64,000 nucleotides of DNA from an uncultured Caryophanales bacterium (GCA_902464635.1 CABQKC010000008.1:1-64000); one strand, 5' to 3'; shown: positions 53,927-63,714, numbered from the stretch's first letter. Notes: a model not told the origin generated them from the sequence alone. Program-made: numbers and translations.

Positions 53927-55192
53927 TTAATTATCTTTCTTTCTTTTAATAGCAACAACGCTTAAGCCTACTAAAGCAACTACTGCAGCAATAGAAGAAC
54001 CAACAATCGTACCACCGCAACCGCCTTTAGTTTCTACATTTGATGTAGTTGGTTCAGAAGTTGAAGTTGAAGGTGTTTCAGCTTTTTTGGTAAGAGAAAT
54101 TGTAAATCCGACACTTCCGCCTTCAGTTGTCAAAATGAAAGTCCATCTACCTTCACCAAGCTTTTCTAGATAATCTTTGGAAATGGTAACTTTATTTCCA
54201 TCAACCGTGTAATATTGGGATAATAATTCATTAACGGCCTGCTTAATGCTAGTAACTTGTTCACCATATAAATTGAAATCGATAGTAACATCTTCTCCTA
54301 AAGTTGCATCTATAACATTATTTTCAATTGTAGGAGCCTTGTGTTCAGGATCAGTTGGTTCTGGATTTGGGGTATATGGCTTTTCATCGAGGTTTTCTAA
54401 ATGGATATTGTCATAATAAGCATCAGAAACACATGATACCAAACTAACATAACCATAGTTTTGGGCAGTCTTCTTTGTAATTGTAGTTTTTCCTAAAACG
54501 TGACCGTTTATAGAAATGCTGAATTCTGTATCAATAACTGAAATCTCAACTTTTAACCAGGTATTGACCGCGCCTGCAAAGTCAGTGAAATTACTTGCAT
54601 TATATGGAGTGGCTTCAGCAGTCCCATCTGCATTAGTCATTTCAACATTCATAAAGGAAGCATCAACGCTTCTATATGCTTGGACTCCAAAGCTACTAGC
54701 TTCCCAGCTTCTAACTACCATCATGACATTGGTGACGCCATTATATCTGCCATCCATTGGTTTTCTGAAATTAAAACCAGTCCAGGCACCAGTTGGAACA
54801 GTTTGGTATAAGTCATAAGACAATTTGAAATTCTTGACGTAGATATCCTTCATAGTCAAATAGAAGAAGGATTCCATATATGAAGCTGTATCTACTCTTA
54901 ATACTTTATTGCTAGGATCAGTTGGACTTTCTGTTACATAAAATCTATTAGCCTGACCTGCGATTTCGTTATTGTCGCCAGTCTTTTCATACCACCCATT
55001 AGTCCATTTGGCATTGATATCGGCCCTAGTGCCTTCGTTTTGGGTTTCGATTGCATAAGATTCAAAATCCTCATCGAAATTTGGTGTCAAATCTGCTTCT
55101 TCCGCTTTAGTAGCAACGGCATTGCTAGAAAGTGAAGAAAGTAAAGCGAATGACGAGATTGCCCCTAACATCAAAATTAAATTCTTTTTCAT
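53927..55192 (-). CDS. Secreted LamG-like protein with GGCGG-type C-terminal anchor
   Basis: 421 residues from ATG55192. Signal peptide (about 1-33). Residues ~38-255 form a LamG/concanavalin-like beta-sandwich (FDEDFESY, GRYNGVTNVMMVV). Residues ~275-365 match the CBM_X2/Ig-like domain pattern (TLGEDVTIDFNLYGEQVTSI, VTISKDYLEKL). A Ser/Thr linker leads to KGGCGGTIVGSSIAAV, a hydrophobic helix and KRKKDN. This ending is nearly identical to that of the 804-residue protein at 57555-59969. A surface carbohydrate-binding role is likely. Confidence 0.72.
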   Translation of the reverse strand: MKKNLILMLGAISSFALLSSLSSNAVATKAEEADLTPNFDEDFESYAIETQNEGTRADINAKWTNGWYEKTGDNNEIAGQANRFYVTESPTDPSNKVLRVDTASYMESFFYLTMKDIYVKNFKLSYDLYQTVPTGAWTGFNFRKPMDGRYNGVTNVMMVVRSWEASSFGVQAYRSVDASFMNVEMTNADGTAEATPYNASNFTDFAGAVNTWLKVEISVIDTEFSISINGHVLGKTTITKKTAQNYGYVSLVSCVSDAYYDNIHLENLDEKPYTPNPEPTDPEHKAPTIENNVIDATLGEDVTIDFNLYGEQVTSIKQAVNELLSQYYTVDGNKVTISKDYLEKLGEGRWTFILTTEGGSVGFTISLTKKAETPSTSTSEPTTSNVETKGGCGGTIVGSSIAAVVALVGLSVVAIKRKKDN

Positions 55193-55209
55193 ATATGTAA
55201 CTACTCCTT

Positions 55210-56604
55210 TCAATTTTCGTAGTTAAGTAAATCAATTAATATAGATTCCCCTGGCTCTAAATCTAACTCCAAAGAAGAACCCTTAACCTCTTCTATAGAG
55301 GCATTTTGGTATTTATTCGCCCTGACATAACTAGAGAAGTTTAACTTGGCTTTCCCTTTGTTAGTCAAAGAATTATTGAATACGTAATAAGCACTTTTTC
55401 CTCCATGGTCAAATACCCCGATAAGTAAATCGGATTCAGTATCAACGTTTTTAAGTTCGCGGAAAGAAGTAACGAATTCTGCTTTTTGTTCGTTAGAGAA
55501 CGCAGCAGGAGAAGAACCAAATTGCATCAAGGCAACTCTAGAAGAAATCATCAATATTTCATCCATAGAAGCAATTTGTTTGTTTATGGATTGAAAATAT
55601 GGGAATAATTCAGTCTTTTCGCCATTTTTATTAACAAAATTGCCTCTCCAAAGGGCGTCATCTACTTCATATGGGGTCATATAGCAGAAATATTGGATTC
55701 CCTTCGCCCCATAAACTAGATTGGAACCTATTTGCCAATCGATTTCAACTTTAGTAGGAACTCTTACTGTCCAACTATCAAATGAGCCTGCTTGGATAAA
55801 TGGCCAGAAAGGAACTTTATACTTATTTGCTAATTTTGATGCTAGATATAGCTGATCAAAATAGCCGCCAGATACAGATGGGAATTCTTTTCTTAAACCA
55901 TAGAAATCAAAACTAAGTACCTGAGGTTGTACGGTTTTTAAAAATGATTCTAGATATTGTTCATAACTAACTGGCTGTCCAGCAATCCCACTAAGTTGAT
56001 CGCTAGTCGCATAGTTAGGGAATAAATTAACATAATAGCAATATTTGGAATAATAGCTTCTAAAAGCCTTCCTTCCGCTTACTAAACCTTGGAATTTGTT
56101 CAAGGCTGGTTCATCTGTAATCAATGAACCTCCATATGATTTGTAGGAAGCAAATTCATCCATGGCTTCCTTAAATGCATCAATGTCCTCACTTAATGCC
56201 CCTACTCTTTCATCTCTAGGAAGATAAACTAAACCATTATCTTCTGCTAATTTAAGAGCCCTTTTGATATTGGTCATTGATAAACCAGCAGTTTCATATA
56301 ATCCATATATTGAATTAAGGCCAGCCTCTTTAATCATGGCAAATTGTTCTTGATTAATATAATCCTTATCACCCATCGACCAAGGGGAACACCATCCACT
56401 AATAGGCATTGTAGTCCTATCTAAAGATGGAAAAGTATATGTGAATAAATTTACTTCTTGGTTGAGTTTTAGTTTCTCTTCATTGTCTTTAGAAGAATTT
56501 GTTTCTTTTTCTTCGCTAGAGGAACTAGAAGTAATTACTTGTCCACCACAGCTAGTCAATGTTAATAAAAGAAACAAGGCAAATGGCTTAATAGATTTAT
56601 TCAT
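55210..56604 (-). CDS. Glycosidase-like TIM-barrel lipoprotein (system 2, copy B)
   Basis: 464 residues from ATG56604, which overlaps the MalG stop (ATGA). Lipobox LTLTSC plus a Ser-rich linker. Barrel blocks in order: GWCSPWSMG, AGLNSIYGLYE, GGSLITDEPA (Glu165), YYVNLFPNYA, LSFDFYGL, FWPFIQAGSFDSW, AKGIQYFCYMTPYEVDD, then a small beta tail. The same order occurs at 60977-62341 and in the C-terminal half of 29893-32529. A surface glycosidase is the best guess; substrate and CAZy family unknown. Confidence 0.65.
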   Translation of the reverse strand: MNKSIKPFALFLLLTLTSCGGQVITSSSSSEEKETNSSKDNEEKLKLNQEVNLFTYTFPSLDRTTMPISGWCSPWSMGDKDYINQEQFAMIKEAGLNSIYGLYETAGLSMTNIKRALKLAEDNGLVYLPRDERVGALSEDIDAFKEAMDEFASYKSYGGSLITDEPALNKFQGLVSGRKAFRSYYSKYCYYVNLFPNYATSDQLSGIAGQPVSYEQYLESFLKTVQPQVLSFDFYGLRKEFPSVSGGYFDQLYLASKLANKYKVPFWPFIQAGSFDSWTVRVPTKVEIDWQIGSNLVYGAKGIQYFCYMTPYEVDDALWRGNFVNKNGEKTELFPYFQSINKQIASMDEILMISSRVALMQFGSSPAAFSNEQKAEFVTSFRELKNVDTESDLLIGVFDHGGKSAYYVFNNSLTNKGKAKLNFSSYVRANKYQNASIEEVKGSSLELDLEPGESILIDLLNYEN

Positions 56605-57488
56605 CCTTTTAGTCCTCCTGTAGTAACGTTGGTCATTATTTGTTTTTGGAATGCGATGAAAATAATGATTATTGGGAGCATCGAAAATAGCATCAATGCA
56701 AATAAGGCAGGCCAATTAGCGTCATATTGCATTTGATTTACATAAGCCTGTAATCCTACCGCCAAAGTCGGATTATTCTTTAAATATAGGAACGGTGTGT
56801 AATAATCGTTCCAGAATCCGATGAAATTAAGTATCCCTAATGGAATTAATGAAGGTAAAACCATTGGGAGCATGATCTTAATAAATACGGTCAATTCATT
56901 CGCCCCATCTATATAAGCTGATTCAGCATAAGACCAACTTATTGATTTAAACGCCCCATATAGCAATAGGAATTGGAAACCAAATCCACCGGAATAGAGC
57001 AAGATTAGGGCCAATATGTTGTCATATAACCCAAGGTCTCCGATTAATTTATAGGTTGCAGATGTTGATCCAATCGTAGGAACAACCATGACCATAACAG
57101 CCAAAATATATAAAGCGTTTCTTCCAAAGAATTTGAATTTGGCAACTACATAGGCAACGCAAGATGCACTAGCTAAAGAAAGAAGAGTTCCAATTGTAGC
57201 AATAAAGAAGCTACGTAATGTCATTTCCCAGACATTAGAACCCATCATTTTCCTATTCAAGACGGTTTTTAGATTAATCCACCCATTTGAGAAATCTTTT
57301 GGCCAACTCCATACATCCTGGAAGAATTCGGCATTAGTCTTAAACATATTAAGAAACATCCAGACAAAAGGAAAAATTAGACTTGCCGCATAGATGAAAA
57401 AGACAAAGAACATGATGCCCTTGGCTATCCTTAATGATACAGGGTCCCTCACGCTTTTGCCTTTTTTGATATTCCTTCTTATCTCCAT
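56601..57488 (-). CDS. MalG-type ABC permease (system 2)
   Basis: 295 residues, six membrane helices, EAA loop YAESAYIDGANELTVFIKIMLP, tail GGLKG. Resembles the system 1 MalG (AEAAFVDGANHYKVFF). It pairs with the MalF at 60023-60973, although the gene for the large surface protein lies between them. Behind a strong hairpin. Confidence 0.92.
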   Translation of the reverse strand: MEIRRNIKKGKSVRDPVSLRIAKGIMFFVFFIYAASLIFPFVWMFLNMFKTNAEFFQDVWSWPKDFSNGWINLKTVLNRKMMGSNVWEMTLRSFFIATIGTLLSLASASCVAYVVAKFKFFGRNALYILAVMVMVVPTIGSTSATYKLIGDLGLYDNILALILLYSGGFGFQFLLLYGAFKSISWSYAESAYIDGANELTVFIKIMLPMVLPSLIPLGILNFIGFWNDYYTPFLYLKNNPTLAVGLQAYVNQMQYDANWPALFALMLFSMLPIIIIFIAFQKQIMTNVTTGGLKG

Positions 57489-57504
57489 AAATGTTTCTTT
57501 CTTC

Positions 57505-57536
57505 CCTAGGAGGCATAGATAACTACGCCCCCTAGG
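57505..57536 (-). other. Strong intercistronic hairpin before the system 2 MalG gene
   Basis: CCTAGG outer arms with a further run of inner pairs (GGC/GCC, TAG/CTA, two G-U pairs) and a 4-base loop. No T run follows on the minus strand, so mRNA stabilisation or processing between the abundant surface protein and the permease is more likely than termination. Confidence 0.6.
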
Positions 57537-57554
57537 AATAATTGTTATTTTGTA

Positions 57555-59969
57555 TTATTTTTCTTTTTTGCGTTTAGCGGCAATTATACCAATTGCACCT
57601 AGAACGCTAACTGCAGCAATAGAAGATCCGACGATTGCGCCACCACATCCTCCTTTGCTAGTTGAACTAGTTTCAGAAATGGATGGGGTTGGTTCTACGC
57701 TATCTTCGCTTGTAGATGGGGTTGGAGCAGATGAGGATGATGATTCAATTGGTTCAGTAGCCTTTTCAATTACATGGAGTGTAACTGTCTTGGTTTCAGA
57801 ATAATCTTCGCTATCAAAAGCTTTATAGGTGAATGTTACATCTCCAGTAGTTGCATCACCTTTAGCAACATAGCTAAATGTACCATCTTCATTAAAGGTT
57901 AATGTGCCCTTAGAAGCAGTGTTGTCTTCTACTAATTGATATGTAAGGGTTTCTCCTTCATCTTCATCAGTAGCAACGACTGCTTCAGTTAAAGTTTCTC
58001 CAGCATTTACATTGAAAGAGGCATCTACTGCAACTGGAGCTTTATTTGGAGTTTCTCCATCAAGGTTAGTTAGTTTGATATCATCGATCCAGAAATTACC
58101 ACCTGCAGTTGAAACAAATGAAATATATCCGGCAGTGTCCCAGTTATATCTAGTTAGAATCGGATTTCCTTCAGCATTTGCAGGATTAGTTAACCAAGTT
58201 TTTACTAAGCCATCTTCAGCCCTGATATGGACTTTCATCATAACGTCCTTATTGGCTTCGTTTAGCATCAATGTATCAGCGCCACACCAGCCTCTATCAC
58301 CAGCTTGTCCATTTAGGAGAGAATCGACTGTATCAACACCGAAATAAATTAATCCAGAACTAGTGAATGGGTCGCTTGGATTTTCTTTTCCTAGCGAAAC
58401 ACCAATCCAAGTAGAAGCAGGGGTGATATTGCCGTCATCATCTTCTTCTAGTTGCTGTTTCTTGCAGGTGAATTCTAAATCAAAGTTAGCGTATTCGTGC
58501 TTGGTTGCAAAATAAGATCCATCAGCAGAATCTTTGAATCTAACCATGCCGTCTTCTTGAATGTAGACATGTCCGTCTTCTTCGATAACATTGCCACCAC
58601 TTAAGGCTGTAGATTTATAAGTCCAGTTATGGTCAATCTTGCCACCTTCAAAAGTTGGGGCCAAATCACGTCCAGACTTAACTACTCCTTTGTAATTAGA
58701 AATCTCTATTTTCGAAATCTTACTAGAAGTAGTACCGTTCCCTAAGAAAGCAATTCCAACTCTTCCTTCTCCAAAAGTAGTGACAGAAGAAACACTTTTT
58801 GCTCCAAATGTACCTGTAACAGTATATGAAGTTCCATCATATGTAATAGAAGACTCTAATTTTGCTGTAGTTCCATCTAAGGAAGTTTCTCCTAAAGATT
58901 CGCTAGCTTTAAGTTCGCCACCGACATATAGAACTAGCTCGTTAGCAGTCCTGTTTTTCCTAATTCCAACAAAATTAGCAGTTGTTGCATCGGCTACTTC
59001 TCCATTTAGGCCTGTAGCAATTCCAATAGCCTTTTCTCCTAATGTTTCAAGAGCCAGTGTAGCAGTCATGGAAACGACTTTATTAGATTTTTCTCCTCTT
59101 GTATAAGATGTCTTATAAATAATGCCAGCCCCAGTGTCTGGAGAAGAGGCGACTAGATATTTAGCAGGATCATTGCGAGTATATTTAGCTTGGTTAATCA
59201 TAACCGAGTCCATGACAAACTTATCAGTTCCAGGAGTCTCGAAATCTTCTTCAACAACATAGGCTAAATTAGCTAAATCTTTATTATCGGCAAGCCCAAC
59301 TTTGATATTGTCTAAAGTGACGGAGCCAGTAAAAGAATTACCCATGAAGGCAACATAGCCACTACCAACAGAAACAAAAGAACCAGCGGTCCAATAGCAA
59401 ATCAAGGCAAATTCTCCACCAGTCACTTTTCCATAAAGTTCTGCTGAGCCATCGGCATTGAAAACCATTCGATATGAACCATTAACATATGTATTGAGTG
59501 CTTGCCACTGCGTTTGAGCACCTGCTGCAGTAAAAGGTAGTTTTCCCGTTGCTGTATTTGCAATGTTTCCACTTAGTTGAAGCATTACCATATCGCCCCA
59601 GCATCCACCAAAATTAGAAGCACCTTTGCCAATGCATAAGTAGCCTCCACTATCATAATCGGAGGTAGAGAATTCTACGACGGTAGATTTGCCTTCGCCA
59701 ACAGCCAAGGGTTCCTTTGTCCTAAAAAATCCATCGTTATAGTTCATCGTTGATAAGGTGACGGAGCCACTTTTATCAACGAAATTAAATGCCCCTCCGT
59801 TTCCTTTTACGACATCAAAAGTTTCAGTTGGGATACCATTAGGAAATCCTTCGCTAACTGTCGAGTCGAGGAATGTTGCGGCTGATGTCGCTTTCGGTTG
59901 AGATATCCCTGCTGCAATTGCGCCCAAGGCAAGTAGCATTCCAGGAATTAATAGTAATTTACCTTTCAT
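57555..59969 (-). CDS. Large surface protein with LamG-like repeats, Ig-like domain and GGCGG anchor
   Basis: 804 residues from ATG59969. Signal peptide ending near SAATF. Two or three LamG-like beta-sandwich units follow (VTLDNIKVGLADN, ISKIEISNYKG, FWIDDIKLTNLDG end three of them). Residues ~660-740 form a cadherin/Big-type Ig domain (APVAVDASFNVNAG, GTFSYVAKGDATTGDVTFTY). A Ser/Thr/Pro linker precedes SKGGCGGAIVGSSIAAV, a hydrophobic stretch and AAKRKKEK. Likely a glycan-capturing surface protein. Encoded between MalF and MalG of system 2. Confidence 0.7.
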   Translation of the reverse strand: MKGKLLLIPGMLLALGAIAAGISQPKATSAATFLDSTVSEGFPNGIPTETFDVVKGNGGAFNFVDKSGSVTLSTMNYNDGFFRTKEPLAVGEGKSTVVEFSTSDYDSGGYLCIGKGASNFGGCWGDMVMLQLSGNIANTATGKLPFTAAGAQTQWQALNTYVNGSYRMVFNADGSAELYGKVTGGEFALICYWTAGSFVSVGSGYVAFMGNSFTGSVTLDNIKVGLADNKDLANLAYVVEEDFETPGTDKFVMDSVMINQAKYTRNDPAKYLVASSPDTGAGIIYKTSYTRGEKSNKVVSMTATLALETLGEKAIGIATGLNGEVADATTANFVGIRKNRTANELVLYVGGELKASESLGETSLDGTTAKLESSITYDGTSYTVTGTFGAKSVSSVTTFGEGRVGIAFLGNGTTSSKISKIEISNYKGVVKSGRDLAPTFEGGKIDHNWTYKSTALSGGNVIEEDGHVYIQEDGMVRFKDSADGSYFATKHEYANFDLEFTCKKQQLEEDDDGNITPASTWIGVSLGKENPSDPFTSSGLIYFGVDTVDSLLNGQAGDRGWCGADTLMLNEANKDVMMKVHIRAEDGLVKTWLTNPANAEGNPILTRYNWDTAGYISFVSTAGGNFWIDDIKLTNLDGETPNKAPVAVDASFNVNAGETLTEAVVATDEDEGETLTYQLVEDNTASKGTLTFNEDGTFSYVAKGDATTGDVTFTYKAFDSEDYSETKTVTLHVIEKATEPIESSSSSAPTPSTSEDSVEPTPSISETSSTSKGGCGGAIVGSSIAAVSVLGAIGIIAAKRKKEK

Positions 59970-60003
59970 GTGATTTTTCACTCCTTTCAGTAAATATACA
60001 AAC

Positions 60004-60015
60004 GGGCTATTGCCC
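60004..60015 (-). other. Small hairpin between MalF and the large surface protein
   Basis: GGGC/GCCC arms with a 4-base loop, followed on the minus strand by GTTTGTAT. Weak; possibly a partial attenuator or mRNA end. Confidence 0.35.
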
Positions 60016-60022
60016 AAAATAA

Positions 60023-60973
60023 TTAATATTCAACGGCAGGAAAGAACCTCTCCAATAGCCACTTAATTAATTGGATTAATGGGATACCTATGACGGTAAA
60101 TATCATTCCAACAGCGGCAGCTTTATATAATTGATTTGCATTAACTAAATTCATGATAAATAAGGCAATAGTAGAAGAGAGTCCGTCATATGGCCCTCCT
60201 CCTGTTAATAACATCGGTTGCAGGAAGAGAGTAAAGATGACAGATACACCAGAAACAAACAAAGTAGTAATTGTTCCTGAAATCATTGGGGTTACAACTT
60301 GGACAAGCTCTCTCCACAACCCAATTCCATCCATTTTCCCGGCTTCGAAAATATCGCTAGGAATGCGGTTTATCGCGCCAGAAAGCAAGACGACGTTATA
60401 GCCAATCCCAGCCCACAAACAATAGAAGAGAACCATCCACATTACAGTTGATTTATCTCCTAACCATCCGTTTTTAGGAATTATTCCACCTAGTCCTATG
60501 GCTTTAAGAATTTCATTGACTGGTCCGAATGTTGAATCAATCATGAACGAGAATGACATGGTCAAAACAACAACGGATATAATGTTTGGAAGGAAGAATA
60601 TAACCCTGAAAGCTTTAGATCCAGGCACCTTCTTTTGAAGGATATAAGCACAGAAAATAGAAACCGGAAGCAAGACAAAGTTATTGCTCAGGAATAGGTA
60701 TATGGAATTTATGATTGAATTCCTTAAATCGGGCTCGTCTGGACTAGTTAATCTTTCAAATGCCCATTTGTAATTATCTAAGCCTACAAATATCTCTCCT
60801 AATTCATAGTCTAATCTTTGGAAAGACATTACTATCGTGTCGATGTTAACGTAAGCCCAAAAAACAAGGAACTGCAAAAGAGGATAGGCAATCATGCATA
60901 TAATGAAGATTATCCTACCCCAATTATGCTTTTTCTTGGGTTTATGTAATTTTAACGTTTCGACCTCATCCAT
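60023..60973 (-). CDS. MalF-type ABC permease (system 2)
   Basis: 316 residues with about six membrane helices and the EAA loop DIFEAGKMDGIGLWRELVQVVTP. A basic N-terminus (LHKPKKKHNWGR) precedes TM1. It begins 3 bases after the TIM-barrel lipoprotein stop. It should form the system 2 importer with MalG and the binding protein at 62338-63714. Confidence 0.92.
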   Translation of the reverse strand: MDEVETLKLHKPKKKHNWGRIIFIICMIAYPLLQFLVFWAYVNIDTIVMSFQRLDYELGEIFVGLDNYKWAFERLTSPDEPDLRNSIINSIYLFLSNNFVLLPVSIFCAYILQKKVPGSKAFRVIFFLPNIISVVVLTMSFSFMIDSTFGPVNEILKAIGLGGIIPKNGWLGDKSTVMWMVLFYCLWAGIGYNVVLLSGAINRIPSDIFEAGKMDGIGLWRELVQVVTPMISGTITTLFVSGVSVIFTLFLQPMLLTGGGPYDGLSSTIALFIMNLVNANQLYKAAAVGMIFTVIGIPLIQLIKWLLERFFPAVEY

Positions 60974-60976
60974 AAT

Positions 60977-62341
60977 TTATTTAACAAACGGGATAACAAA
61001 TATTCCATCTCCCTCGTCTAGAGTGATTTCGAATTTATTGGAATTAAGTTCAACTACTTCTTTATTTTCGCCATGATAAACAAGGGCGTGTGTCGCACCA
61101 TTGAAATCAAGACTAATGACATCTTTTTTAAGTTCGGAAGGGTCAGAGAAGTTAGAAATAATGAATCCATCCCTTCCTTCTTTGTTCTTAAAGGAGCCGA
61201 TTAAAGTATTTTGAGAACAATTTATATTAGAAATAGCATCAATCTTTTCTAGTGATTGTTGGCACATTTCGATTTGTCTTGGAGTACCCGATACTTCGTT
61301 TCCTACAACAGGCATCGTACCAACCCAAGAGAAATCTAGATAAGCTTCGTCCATGCTCATCAAATCTTTATTAACGTTTTTGACATGATTATATAAATCA
61401 GTTCTCTTTCCATCTTTTGTAATCATTGATGGAGATGAGGCTTCGCCAAATTCAAGCGGAGTCCAGTAGCAGAAATACTGAATAGACTTGGAGCCATATG
61501 CCAATTCAGTCATTACTTGATGACGTACTTCGGCTTCATTTGGAATTCTAGTATTCTTATCAAAACTCATCGCTTGAACGAAGGTATACATATCAATCCC
61601 GGCTTCTTTACATTTGTTAGCCACTATCTCAAGATTCCATAAGACATCTTCGGTCAATGATTTATTGCCATAGATATCTTCAGTCATTGAATAATGGTCG
61701 TATGAAAGGAATTTTGGTTTTAGCTTTTGAATATAAAGATCAATATATTCGGCATAGGAATCGGTTTGAGTTTGGCTAGTCAAGGCATATGTAGGGAATA
61801 AATTTACATAGAATTCCTTGCCAGGATAATCTTGTTCATATAATTCTTTTAATTTTGCAAGGGAATCGAATCTAGAAGCCCCAGGTTCGTCAGTAACCAA
61901 AAATCCACGCAAAGCCTCAGCATCGTCATAGGATTTTGTAATGTTGTGTAAATCTCCCTTTTCTAATTCAAGGAGATCAGGGTCTAAATCAATGTAATCC
62001 CTTGCCAAATATTCAATACCAGCATTTTTAGCATATTCCAATGCATTTTTAATAGCAGTTCTATTGCCGATTTCATAAAGGGCATAGATAACATTAATCC
62101 CGCTTTCGGCAATTTCGTTATATCTTTCTTGGGTTATGAAATTTGGATTTCCCTTGTTATTCCAGTTTTCGGCTGGAGGAGCAACCCAGGCACCAACGCG
62201 AAGAACATTTTCAGCTTGTTTGGAAGCAAAATCTGGCTGTCCTGAAACAACATCATATTTAATTTTATTGGCATCATTGCAAGACATAAGGCAGACCCCT
62301 CCAAAGGCTGTTAAAGAAATTAATTTGAGTATCCTTTTCAT
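60977..62341 (-). CDS. Glycosidase-like TIM-barrel lipoprotein (system 2, copy A)
   Basis: 454 residues. Lipobox CLMSC. Barrel blocks: GAWVAPPAENW, SGINVIYALYEIG, RGFLVTDEPGASRF (Glu152), FYVNLFPTYA, LSYDHYSM, YTFVQAMSFDKN, SIQYFCYWTPLEFGE, then a beta tail. Closest relative in the window is 55210-56604. ATGA overlap with the binding-protein gene suggests it works on the transporter's own substrate outside the cell. Confidence 0.66.
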   Translation of the reverse strand: MKRILKLISLTAFGGVCLMSCNDANKIKYDVVSGQPDFASKQAENVLRVGAWVAPPAENWNNKGNPNFITQERYNEIAESGINVIYALYEIGNRTAIKNALEYAKNAGIEYLARDYIDLDPDLLELEKGDLHNITKSYDDAEALRGFLVTDEPGASRFDSLAKLKELYEQDYPGKEFYVNLFPTYALTSQTQTDSYAEYIDLYIQKLKPKFLSYDHYSMTEDIYGNKSLTEDVLWNLEIVANKCKEAGIDMYTFVQAMSFDKNTRIPNEAEVRHQVMTELAYGSKSIQYFCYWTPLEFGEASSPSMITKDGKRTDLYNHVKNVNKDLMSMDEAYLDFSWVGTMPVVGNEVSGTPRQIEMCQQSLEKIDAISNINCSQNTLIGSFKNKEGRDGFIISNFSDPSELKKDVISLDFNGATHALVYHGENKEVVELNSNKFEITLDEGDGIFVIPFVK

Positions 62342-63714
62342 TTTCCAAAGTTCCCCGCTTCTTTTTGGAACTTGCTCCAGTTATTAGAAACAAAGTTATA
62401 GATTGTGTTATGAACTGTCTCAGCAGAATCACCTTCCTGGATCATCTTTGAATAAGGTGCGCCATATCCTGGCCATGTATTAAGGCTATTTTGGTAATAC
62501 ATGATGGATTTAGAATTCATATAGACATTCTTTCCTTCTTCCCACATCAAGCAGCAATCTTTTGTGAAATCTGAGATACCTTCAATTGTTGAAGGTTTCT
62601 TTTCATATTTGAAAGGGCGGATGCCTCCAGCTGATTTTGTAAATATTTCTAGGGCACTTTCGGTGCAGGTATAGGCCAAGAATTTCTTAGCAGCTTCTTT
62701 ATTGGCAGCTTTCCTTGGGATAACCATGAAGTCTCCAGAAGTGCAATATAGCAAGTCTTCTTTAGCTCCTTCTATTGTTGGGGTTTTCATTAGACGCATC
62801 TTGAAATTCGATGGCATGGATGACTTCATTTCGTTTTCAAGCCAAGCCCCATTAGACATCATGGCAGCCTCGCCTCTAACAAAAGACATTTGGGATTCCA
62901 TGAATTTCTTCCCAGCTGCCCCAGGAATTGAATTCTTTGGGCTTCCGTCTTCTCCGCAGACTAATTTTTCAAATCCTTGGAGGGCTTTTAATCTTCCTTC
63001 CTGCTTATAGACTTCAGGAGATTCAAATTTCCAGAATTCATTCCATTTTTCCCTGCCCTCATATTGAGCCCACCACTGTAATGTTGTGAAATCCCAATAT
63101 GATGCGACTGCACCGCTCCAAGAGAATGGGGCAACAGTACCAGCGCTATCGCTATTAATCTTGTTACATAATGTTTCTAATTCAGCAAATGTAGTAGGGA
63201 CACTCCATTTATATTGCTCAAACATTGAAGCGTTATAAACCAATCCGCAAGGGTTAACTGACCATGGAAGTGCATAATATTTTCCTTTAACTTCTCCAAA
63301 GTCTTGTAAACCTTCAACTATGGAGTCTTTAACTGTACGGCTCGTGCCTTCGACAGTCGTGTTATATAAATCGTCTAGAGGTTCTAGATAACCATTGACA
63401 GTCCAAGGCTGCCAGTTTGTTTGAAGAACCATTGCGATATCAGGTAAATTAGTTCCGTTTTGTAATCTTGGCAAAATGTTGACAGTCATCTGGGCATCGC
63501 CATCAAGATCTAATTTAATTTTGTCATCAGGATGTTTTTCGTTATAGTCAGCTTCCCAATCAAGGAGGAATTGCCTTCCAAAGCCAGCTTCAACAAAAGC
63601 GATTTTTACAATTGAATACTCACCGTCTTGAGTATTAGGTTTGCCACCACAAGCAGTCAAAGCTAAAGTAGACAAACACATTAATGCAATGTTACGGATT
63701 TTTATTTGTTTCAT
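62338..63714 (-). CDS. Family 1 extracellular sugar-binding lipoprotein (system 2)
   Basis: 458 residues, lipobox LALTAC. Typical features: FVEAGFGRQFLLDWEADYNE, LPDIAMVLQTNWQPW, GKYYALPWSVNPCGLVYN and AAMMSNGAWLENEM. First gene of operon 2 with AAGGAG before ATG. It would deliver an oligosaccharide to the MalFG pair at 60023-60973 and 56601-57488. Confidence 0.92.
   Translation of the reverse strand: MKQIKIRNIALMCLSTLALTACGGKPNTQDGEYSIVKIAFVEAGFGRQFLLDWEADYNEKHPDDKIKLDLDGDAQMTVNILPRLQNGTNLPDIAMVLQTNWQPWTVNGYLEPLDDLYNTTVEGTSRTVKDSIVEGLQDFGEVKGKYYALPWSVNPCGLVYNASMFEQYKWSVPTTFAELETLCNKINSDSAGTVAPFSWSGAVASYWDFTTLQWWAQYEGREKWNEFWKFESPEVYKQEGRLKALQGFEKLVCGEDGSPKNSIPGAAGKKFMESQMSFVRGEAAMMSNGAWLENEMKSSMPSNFKMRLMKTPTIEGAKEDLLYCTSGDFMVIPRKAANKEAAKKFLAYTCTESALEIFTKSAGGIRPFKYEKKPSTIEGISDFTKDCCLMWEEGKNVYMNSKSIMYYQNSLNTWPGYGAPYSKMIQEGDSAETVHNTIYNFVSNNWSKFQKEAGNFGK

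Noticed and set aside
53927..60017. Sortase-type LPXTG anchoring of the two surface proteins
   Set aside because: No LPXTG-like motif is present; the endings carry GGCGG motifs instead.
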